Source of the DNA: Kitasatospora sp. MAP5-34
GTDB taxonomy: Bacteria > Actinomycetota > Actinomycetes > Streptomycetales > Streptomycetaceae
Direction: 5' to 3'
Assembly (NCBI RefSeq): GCF_029894335.1
Contig: NZ_JARXZC010000029.1
Coordinates: forward strand, 1 to 64,000
DNA length: 64,000 nt
In this document: one piece after another, positions 54,710-61,340 of the stretch
Layout: each line of letters opens with the position of its first letter
How positions within the stretch are numbered: the first letter of the stretch is position 1
Made by a program: the position numbers and the translations under genes
Notes under the pieces: model-generated
Seen by the model: only the letters and a program-made list of their open reading frames with translations
Database searches by the model: none
Told to the model about the DNA's origin: nothing

Positions 54710-55960
54710 ATGGACAACAAGACCGAGGTACTGGCCATTGGCTGGCACGCCAAGACCGTTGCCGCCTTCGAGCGGCTGGGCCGCCGCGTCGTGAGCGCCG
54801 TCGAGGTGAAGGATCTCGCCAAGGCGTCAGCGCTCTGCGGCGAGGAGAACCTGCCCGTCGTGACCGACGCGCGCAACGTGGAGTCGGTGCTCGCCGGGCT
54901 GACCCGGGCCGGGGTCGATCCCCGGCGCTTCGAGGCCATCTTCAGCATCCATGAGCTCTCGCTCGTGACGGCCAGCGCGCTGTCGCAGCTCACCGGCCTC
55001 CCCGCTCTTCCGCTCGGGTCCGCGATCGCGCTCCGCGACAAGCTGGTCCAGAAGCGGCTGATCCGCGAGGCGGGACTCCGCGTCGCGGACTGCCGACCGA
55101 TCGGCCGGCTCGAAGAGCTGGCAGGGGTCCGCTGGCAGGGGCCGCTCGTGGTGAAGCCCTTCGCCGACGCCGGTTCCCGGAACACCTTTCCGATACGGAC
55201 GCCCGAGGACCTCGAAGCGCTGCTCGGCGGCGACGGCCCCGGCCGCGGGTCGGGGCCGTGGCTGGTCGAGGAGTTCGTCGAGGGCGCCGAGCTCCACCTC
55301 GACGGCGTGGTGCGCGACGGGGAACTGCTGTTCCTGAGCGTCTCCCGCTATCTGCAGAACGTCATCTCGGTGAGATCCGGCGGGCTGGTCGGCTCGGTGC
55401 TGCTCGACCCCGTCACAGCCCCGGACCTGTACGAGCAGGCCCGGGATCTCACCGCAGGATCACTGCGCGCCCTCGGGCACCGTGACGGAGTGTTCCACCT
55501 CGAAGCCTTCCGGGGTGCGGCAGGTCTCGTCTTCAGCGAATGCGCCGGTCGGATCGGCGGGGGAATGATCCCCGACGTCAACCAGCAGGTCTTCGGCGTC
55601 GACCTGGTCGAGGAGTTCGCCCGGGCGGTCCTGGGAATTCCGTCCGGGGTCGGGGCCGGGGCCGGTACCGGGTCGTCACAGGGCACGTCCTGCGGCTTCG
55701 TCCAACTCTCCGCTCCCGCCGGACGGATCAGCCGGATGCCGACCGAGGACGCGGTGAAGGCGAGACCGGGGTGTGTCACGGTCCGCCTCGCACTCGCCGA
55801 GGGCGCCGACGTTCCCGACTTCTCGGCCGGTTCCCATCTGATGGCCGGAAAGGCCGTGCTCGTCGCCGATGACGAGGCCGAACTCGAGCGACGCATGCAC
55901 GACCTGGTCGGGTGGTTCCGGCAGGCCGTCGTCACCGGCCCGCAGAGTGTGCCGGCATGA
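54710..55960 (+). CDS. ATP-grasp ligase of the biosynthetic cluster
   Basis: About 416 aa. The N-terminal Rossmann-like part (VLAIGWHAKTVAAFERLGRR) is followed by the ATP-grasp core: LRDKLVQKRLIREAGLR, GPLVVKPFADAGSRNTF, GPWLVEEFVEGAELHLDG, LSVSRYLQN and the metal-binding SECAGRIGGGM. It lines up along its whole length with the ligase half of the fusion at 49185. Known relatives (BacD-type amino acid ligases) make dipeptides or amides through an acyl phosphate. AGGAG lies close to ATG 54710. Its stop overlaps the MFS start (ATGA at 55957), so the product is probably assembled and exported from one transcript. Confidence 0.88.
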   Translation: MDNKTEVLAIGWHAKTVAAFERLGRRVVSAVEVKDLAKASALCGEENLPVVTDARNVESVLAGLTRAGVDPRRFEAIFSIHELSLVTASALSQLTGLPALPLGSAIALRDKLVQKRLIREAGLRVADCRPIGRLEELAGVRWQGPLVVKPFADAGSRNTFPIRTPEDLEALLGGDGPGRGSGPWLVEEFVEGAELHLDGVVRDGELLFLSVSRYLQNVISVRSGGLVGSVLLDPVTAPDLYEQARDLTAGSLRALGHRDGVFHLEAFRGAAGLVFSECAGRIGGGMIPDVNQQVFGVDLVEEFARAVLGIPSGVGAGAGTGSSQGTSCGFVQLSAPAGRISRMPTEDAVKARPGCVTVRLALAEGADVPDFSAGSHLMAGKAVLVADDEAELERRMHDLVGWFRQAVVTGPQSVPA

Positions 55961-57222
55961 GCGGTGCCGTGACGTCAGCCCTGCGGACCAGGGCGGCCGG
56001 CTGGGCGTCGGAGGTGCTACCGGCCCGTGGTCCGGGTCGGACCCTGTACTGGGCCAGCCTGGTCAACGCGGTGGGGACCGGGATGTACCTGGTCAGCAGC
56101 GCCATCTACTTCGTCCGGTGTCTCGGCCTTTCGGAGACCAAGGTGGGCCTCGGCCTGACCGTCGGCTCCCTGATCGGACTCGTCAGCGGCGTTCCGGCAG
56201 GGCACCTCGCCGACCGGTTCGGGGCCCGCCGGGTCTACGTCGTCTCGCTGCTCGGCGAGGCGCTCACGATGTGCTTGTTCACCCTGGCGGGCTCGTTCTG
56301 GACCTTCGTCGCCGCCACCACGGGCGCAGCCGTGGCCGCCTCCGCCAGTTCCGCCGCTCGAGGGCCCATCATCCAGTTCGTCTCCGAGCAGAACGCGGCG
56401 CAGCTGAAGTCGCACCTCCGCTCGGTGTCGAACGCCGGATTCTTCGTCGGCGGCGCTGCGGCCGGTGTCGTGCTCGGCACCGACAGGCAGGTGTACTACC
56501 TGCTCCTGATCCTGGGCAACGCCGCCTCGTTCGCGCTCTGCGCGGCCCTGATGTACGGCATCCCCAAGATCCCGGCCACCCTGTCGAAGTCCTCGGGAAA
56601 GAGCTGGACGTCGCTGCGGGACCTGCACTATCTCCGCATCGTGGCCATCAACTCCGTGCTGAGCCTGCAGTATCCGGTTCTCCCCATCGTGCTGCCGCTG
56701 TGGGTGGTCACCCACACCGACGTGCCCCGGTGGACCGTCGCCACGATGATCCCGCTCAACACCGTCCTCGTGGTCCTGCTGCAGATGCGGGCCGCCCGCC
56801 GGGTGACCGGGCTCCGCTCGGGCGGACGGCTGTTGACTCACGGTGGAGTCGTCATGAGCGCGAGTTTCGTGCTGATGGCCACGGTTCCGATGGTCGCCTC
56901 CCGGCTGCAGATAGCCGTGCTCCTGCTCGCGGTGGTTATAAACGCTCTGGGCGAAATATTCTGGGTGACCGGTAGCTACGAACTCAGTTTCGGCCTGGCG
57001 CCCGCCGAATCACTCGGCCAGTACCTGGGTCTCCATTCGATGGGCGGAGGACTGGGGCGGGCGGTCTCCTCGGCGCTGGTGAGTTACCTCTGCCTCTCCC
57101 TCGGCTTCACCGGCTGGCTCGCTTTCTCCGGTCTGATCCTGCTGGCCGCGTTGTCGGCTCCCTTTGCGGTGAATCGGGCGATTTCAGCCCGGGCGGAGAC
57201 GCTCCCGAAAGTGCTCGCCTAG
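55957..57222 (+). CDS. MFS transporter (drug-efflux type)
   Basis: 421 aa with about 12 hydrophobic segments. The MFS loop motif after the second helix is seen as AGHLADRFGARRVYVV. Other helices include VVAATTGAAVAASAS-like and ASFVLMATVPMVASRLQIAVLLLAVVINAL segments. It probably exports the cluster product and confers self-protection. Translation is coupled to the upstream ligase. Codons near 56934-56960 are more AT-rich (GTT ATA, GAA ATA TTC) than the neighbours, hinting at a different origin for part of the gene. Confidence 0.88.
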   Translation: MSGAVTSALRTRAAGWASEVLPARGPGRTLYWASLVNAVGTGMYLVSSAIYFVRCLGLSETKVGLGLTVGSLIGLVSGVPAGHLADRFGARRVYVVSLLGEALTMCLFTLAGSFWTFVAATTGAAVAASASSAARGPIIQFVSEQNAAQLKSHLRSVSNAGFFVGGAAAGVVLGTDRQVYYLLLILGNAASFALCAALMYGIPKIPATLSKSSGKSWTSLRDLHYLRIVAINSVLSLQYPVLPIVLPLWVVTHTDVPRWTVATMIPLNTVLVVLLQMRAARRVTGLRSGGRLLTHGGVVMSASFVLMATVPMVASRLQIAVLLLAVVINALGEIFWVTGSYELSFGLAPAESLGQYLGLHSMGGGLGRAVSSALVSYLCLSLGFTGWLAFSGLILLAALSAPFAVNRAISARAETLPKVLA

Positions 57223-57355
57223 GCCGGCCGGCGGGAAAGCGCGGCTGGACGATATGGGCCATGGCACATTCGGTCCAGGCTCCGGCTCTCCCGTCGGCCT
57301 TCGGTGCTGGATAGGGTCATTACATAACCGAACGACAGAACTTCTGGGGGAAGTC

Positions 57356-57526
57356 ATGTACGTGAGCACCACGGTCCGAAACATTCTGCTTGCTGTTGCC
57401 GTCGCCGGCTGCGCCATGGTCGCCACTACCGCACCGGGTGAAGCAAAGAACATCTCCGTATCCGCCGCCCCGAATTCCGCAGTCACCGCCGAGCAGATTC
57501 CGCAGGACGTCACCTGGGGAAACTGA
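57356..57526 (+). CDS. Short secreted peptide (56 aa)
   Basis: A small gene with GGGGGAAGTC just before its ATG. MYVSTTVRNILLAVAVAGCAMVATT is a signal peptide with a basic start and hydrophobic core, with cleavage likely near APGEA. The mature part would be some 25 residues ending QIPQDVTWGN. The mature part has no Cys and few basic residues. Roles could be a signal peptide sensed by the neighbouring regulator, a precursor, or an unrelated secreted peptide. It lies 130 bases after the MFS gene and converges with the TrmB/LuxR regulator gene. Confidence 0.6.
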   Translation: MYVSTTVRNILLAVAVAGCAMVATTAPGEAKNISVSAAPNSAVTAEQIPQDVTWGN

Positions 57527-57629
57527 CGCAGCGCCGCGCAATTCCCGGGCGGACCGTCGCACCGGAGAATTCTGACGGCGACGGTTTGAAATGTCACCCG
57601 GAAAGCATCGGGCGGATTCGGTCCCGCGA

Positions 57630-58619
57630 TCAGCGAGTGCTGGGAATCCAGCCGTCCTGCACCGCGTGGACACCCGCCTCGAACCGGCTCCCGGCGCCGA
57701 GCACGACCATCAGGTTGGCGACGATGCGCCTGGCGGTGCGGTGGGAGATACCGAGCCGCCGGGCGATCGCGTCGTCGGTGTAACCACAGCCGAGCAGGCG
57801 CAAGGTCTCGAGCTCCTGATTGGTGAGGCCGACCTCCGTGCGCGGCTGCCGGGGAGTCCACGGCGTGGCCCGGTTCCAGATCTCGTCGAACAGCGCGTAG
57901 AGGGCGGTGATGGTGCTGGTGTCCTGGACCAGCTTCGCCCCCTTCGCGGCGTCACTGGTGTCCGTGGGGAGAACAGCGATCTTCCGATCGAAAATGATCA
58001 TGCGGATCGGCAGTGACGCCACCGTGCCGACCTTCGCGCCATGGTCCGCCAGCCACTGCACGTGGTTCACGGTGGGCTGGTCGTTGCGAACGCTGTCCTG
58101 GTAGACCGTCATCACCTGCACGCCGCGCTCCAGCAGCAGGGCGTTGGGCTCCCGGCTGGCCAGCAGGTCCGCCTCCTTGTGAGCGCCCCCGGGAGCCAGC
58201 GTCACGATCTCGTACTCGGCCCGGGCGCTCAACTCGGAGAGCCTGGACCGGATCGCCGCTATCCCGGTCAGTTCCTCCCAGTCCGCCTCGGCGTCACGGC
58301 ACACCTCGGCGTACTGGGTGAGCAGGAGGGTGGCTGCGGCCTGGGACTCCTCGACCCGCTGACGGAGCATCGCCAGCTCACTCTGCTGATGCGCCAGCAG
58401 CACCCCGACACTGCGGATGGGGCTCTGCGCCCAGTACTCACCAGCGTCGGGAGAGCAGTCGACCAGTGCCAGTGCGGTCAGCCGCTCCAGGGACGCCCGC
58501 AGCTGATCGTCGTCGATGCCCAGGCGTTCGGCGAGTTGGCCGAGATCGTCCTGCGGATGCGCCAGCATCTCGCGGTAGACGGTCTCCGAGACGCCGTCCA
58601 AGCCGATCGCCGACAACAT
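57630..58619 (-). CDS. TrmB/LuxR-type transcriptional regulator
   Basis: About 329 aa. The N-terminus resembles a TrmB winged helix (SETVYREMLAHPQDDLGQLAERLGIDDDQLRASLERLTAL). The centre (about 115-260) is a regulatory domain like those in TrmB/phospholipase D-like regulators (EYEIVTLAPGG; GVQVMTVYQDSV; LPIRMIIFDRKIAVLP). The C-terminus is a LuxR helix-turn-helix (LTNQELETLRLLGCGYTDDAIARRLGISHRTARRIVANLM). With two DNA-binding ends it could bridge sites, fitting the paired GTGGAC boxes of the 75-bp element. I infer that it is the cluster's regulator. AGGAGG precedes ATG 58619. Confidence 0.85.
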   Translation of the reverse strand: MLSAIGLDGVSETVYREMLAHPQDDLGQLAERLGIDDDQLRASLERLTALALVDCSPDAGEYWAQSPIRSVGVLLAHQQSELAMLRQRVEESQAAATLLLTQYAEVCRDAEADWEELTGIAAIRSRLSELSARAEYEIVTLAPGGAHKEADLLASREPNALLLERGVQVMTVYQDSVRNDQPTVNHVQWLADHGAKVGTVASLPIRMIIFDRKIAVLPTDTSDAAKGAKLVQDTSTITALYALFDEIWNRATPWTPRQPRTEVGLTNQELETLRLLGCGYTDDAIARRLGISHRTARRIVANLMVVLGAGSRFEAGVHAVQDGWIPSTR

Positions 58620-58749
58620 ACAGCCTCCTGGGATGTGCGCCGTCCCCATCCTCACGGAGAAGCAGCAGCAGTGTAATCCACCGGGTGACCAGGGCAAACG
58701 GGAATTCGACGGGGCGCGGGGCAGGGCCCCGCGCCCTTGTCGGCCGGCG

Positions 58750-60411
58750 TCAGCGACCGCGCAGCTCGCGGTAGCCGGCCACCAGCGCGGCGGTGGAACT
58801 GTCCAGGTGGTCGGCGCCCTCGCCCGTGAGCAGGACCGGCTCGATGCGCTTGGCCAGCACCTTGCCGAGCTCGACGCCCCACTGGTCGAAGGAGTCGATG
58901 TTCCAGACCGCACCCTGGACGAACACCTTGTGCTCGTACAGCGCGATCAGCTGGCCCAGCACCGACGGGGTGAGCTCGGCGGCCAGGATGGTGGTGGTCG
59001 GGTGGTTGCCCTTGAAGGTCTTGTGCGCGACCAGGCGGGCCGGCACGCCCTCCGCCGCGACCTCCTCCGGGGTCTTGCCGAAGGCGAGCGCCTGGGTCTG
59101 GGCGAAGAAGTTGGCCATCAGCAGGTCGTGCTGGGCGACCAGGCCGGGCAGCAGGTCGGCGACCGGCTCGGCGAAGCCGATGAAATCGGCCGGGATCATC
59201 TTGGTGCCCTGGTGCAGCAGTTGGTAGTACGCGTGCTGGCCGTTGGTGCCGGGGGTGCCCCAGACGACCGGGCCGGTCTGCCACTGGACGGCGTTGCCGT
59301 CCCGGTCCACCGACTTGCCGTTGGACTCCATGTCCAGCTGCTGCAGGTAGGCGGTGAACTTCGAGAGGTAGTGCGAGTACGGCAGCACCGCGTGCGCCTG
59401 CGCGTCGAAGAACGCGCCGTACCAGACCCCGAGCAGGCCCAGCAGCAGCGGCACGTTCTGCTCGGCCGGCGCGGTGCGGAAGTGCTCGTCGACCAGGTGG
59501 AAGCCGTCCAGCATCTGCCGGAAGTTGTCCGGCCCGATCGCGATCATCAGCGACAGGCCGATCGCCGAGTCGTACGAGTAGCGGCCGCCGACCCAGTCCC
59601 AGAACTCGAACATGTTCGCCACGTCGATGCCGAAGTCGGCGACGCCCCCGGCGTTGGTGGAGAGCGCGACGAAGTGCTTGGCCACCGCGCTGGTGTCGGC
59701 GCGCAGCTCGGTGAGCAGCCAGTCCCGGGCCGAGGTCGCGTTGGTGATGGTCTCGATGGTGGTGAAGGTCTTCGACGCGACGATGAACAGCGTCTCGGCG
59801 GCGTCCAGGTCGCGGACCGCCTCGTGCAGGTCGGCGCCGTCCACGTTGGAGACGAAGCGGACGGCGATGCCCCGGTCGCTGTAGGAGCGGAGCACCTCGT
59901 ACGCCATCGCCGGGCCGAGGTCCGATCCGCCGATGCCGATGTTGACCACCGTCCTGATCCGCTGGCCGGTGTGCCCGGTCCACTCGCCGCTGCGCACGCG
60001 GTCGGCGAAGGCGGCCATCTTGTCCAGCACCGCGTGCACGGCGGGGACGACGTTCTCGCCGTCCAGCTCGATCACCGCGTCGCGCGGGGCGCGCAGCGCG
60101 GTGTGCAGGACGGCGCGGTCCTCGGTGATGTTGATCTTCTCGCCACGGAACATCGCGTCCCGCAGCCCGGCCACACCGGTCGCCGTCGCCAGCTCGCGCA
60201 GCAGGGCGAGGGTCTCGTCCGTCACCAGCTGCTTCGAGTAGTCGACCAGCAGGTCGCCGACCCGCAGCGCGTAGCGGCTGCCACGCTCCGGGTCCGCCGC
60301 GAACAGCTCGCGCAGGTGCTGCTCACCGAACTCCTCGCGGTGCTTGGCCAGCGCCTCCCACTGCGGCAGCCGGTTCAGCGGGGTACGGCCGCCGGTGGCG
60401 TGGTCCGACAT
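58750..60411 (-). CDS. pgi: Glucose-6-phosphate isomerase
   Basis: 553 aa, the long bacterial/eukaryotic type. It interconverts glucose-6-phosphate and fructose-6-phosphate. VNIGIGGSDLGPAMAYEVL is the sugar-phosphate loop. Catalytic-region signatures are EFWDWVGGRYSYDSAIGLS, QWQTGPVVWGTPGTNGQHAYYQLLHQGTKMIPADFIGF, and SFDQWGVELGKVLAKRIEP near the end. ATG 60411 has AAGGAG six bases upstream and is preferred to ATG 60432. It lies between the biosynthetic cluster and the second tRNA-Lys, so it marks a return to housekeeping genes. Confidence 0.96.
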   Translation of the reverse strand: MSDHATGGRTPLNRLPQWEALAKHREEFGEQHLRELFAADPERGSRYALRVGDLLVDYSKQLVTDETLALLRELATATGVAGLRDAMFRGEKINITEDRAVLHTALRAPRDAVIELDGENVVPAVHAVLDKMAAFADRVRSGEWTGHTGQRIRTVVNIGIGGSDLGPAMAYEVLRSYSDRGIAVRFVSNVDGADLHEAVRDLDAAETLFIVASKTFTTIETITNATSARDWLLTELRADTSAVAKHFVALSTNAGGVADFGIDVANMFEFWDWVGGRYSYDSAIGLSLMIAIGPDNFRQMLDGFHLVDEHFRTAPAEQNVPLLLGLLGVWYGAFFDAQAHAVLPYSHYLSKFTAYLQQLDMESNGKSVDRDGNAVQWQTGPVVWGTPGTNGQHAYYQLLHQGTKMIPADFIGFAEPVADLLPGLVAQHDLLMANFFAQTQALAFGKTPEEVAAEGVPARLVAHKTFKGNHPTTTILAAELTPSVLGQLIALYEHKVFVQGAVWNIDSFDQWGVELGKVLAKRIEPVLLTGEGADHLDSSTAALVAGYRELRGR

Positions 60412-60439
60412 CGGTTTCTCCTTGTGAGTCATCCGTCAG

Positions 60440-60979
60440 TCATCCGCGAGTCGTTCGTGACTCGTCCGGATCAGGGGTTACCGGCAGGGCCCGGCGGGAG
60501 GGTTTCGCGAGGTCCGGCGGTACGGGGGAGGGTGGGCCGACTCCGTTGACGGCCTGCCCCGGCCAGCCTACGCGCCCTGGCGACGCGTCACGGGTGCGCC
60601 GAACGGTGTTCAACCGACCGTCACCGGCGGGTCGGAGCGGCCGGAGGCGAGCCGAGCCGGAACGAAGGTCCGGACCGCGCATCACCTCGTCCGCGATCTC
60701 CGGGTCGGCCCCGGTCTCCCCACGGGCCGTCAGGACTTCGCGCCGGGAGGCGGCGATCATCTCGGACGAGCGCCGGGCCACCGCGAAGATCAGCGGTGGC
60801 AGCACCAGCGGGAGGATCAGCTCCGGGTCGATCGTCACGTTCGGGATCTGCGGCACGACCGCCATCACCAGCCCGAGCACCGTCATCAGCACGGGCTGCG
60901 GCACGCCGGTCCGCCGGGCCGGCGGCATCGTGACGACCGAGGCGAGCAGCACCAGGAAGGGCAGCGACAGCTGGGCCAC
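60440..60979 (-). pseudogene. Na+/H+ antiporter (CPA1) remnant with internal deletion
   Basis: A 179-codon frame. The first about 70 residues read like the N-terminal helices of a CPA1 antiporter (VLLASVVTMPPARRTGVPQPVLMTVLG; LILPLVLPPLIFAVARRSS). It then jumps straight to a stretch like the antiporters' cytoplasmic C-terminus (EVLTARGETGADPEIADEVM), and the remainder is an unrelated Arg/Pro-rich tail. About ten central membrane helices, with the transport Asp residues, are missing, so no working transporter can result. It is a decayed gene, upstream of pgi on the same strand. Confidence 0.6.
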
Positions 60980-61146
60980 GAACCGCCGGTTCCTCTCCGA
61001 CTGCCCCCTTTCCCCCGGAGCAGCGTAAATGTGACAAACCAGCCGTCCGGCGCGGCTCGCCGGACCTTCGCCGGCGCCCTGGGTCGGCGACCGGCCCCGA
61101 TTGTGAGTTTCGGCCGCTGACCAGGTAATGTTCTCTTCGTCAGCAG

Positions 61147-61220
61147 GCGCCGCTAGCTCAGTTGGTTAGAGCAGCTGACTCTTAATCAGCGGGTCCGGGG
61201 TTCGAGTCCCTGGCGGCGCA
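61147..61220 (+). tRNA. tRNA-Lys (CTT), second copy
   Basis: Identical over all 74 bases to the copy at 37960, with different flanks on both sides. Acceptor GCGCCGC/GCGGCGC, anticodon CTT, no encoded CCA. Confidence 0.96.
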
Positions 61221-61226
61221 CAGACG

Positions 61227-61268
61227 GACTGCAGGGCCTTCTCGCGACGGCGAGGAGGCCCTGCAGTC
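61227..61268. terminator. Hairpin terminator after tRNA-Lys 2
   Basis: GACTGCAGGGCCTTCTCGC (61227-61245) pairs with 61250-61268 with a single mismatch or wobble in 19 positions, followed by GTTTCC. It is unrelated in sequence to the hairpin after copy 1. Confidence 0.75.
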
Positions 61269-61340
61269 GTTTCCGGCCCCTCGCGCTGATGCTCCGTGAG
61301 CCCGGTTGCGGGCCGCCCGCCCGGACCGAACCATGGAGAC

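Noticed and set aside
37960..61220. Integrative element with attachment sites at the tRNA-Lys genes
   Set aside because: No integrase, excisionase or plasmid gene is seen, and the repeats are whole tRNAs rather than 3' fragments. Kept only as a possible recombination interval.
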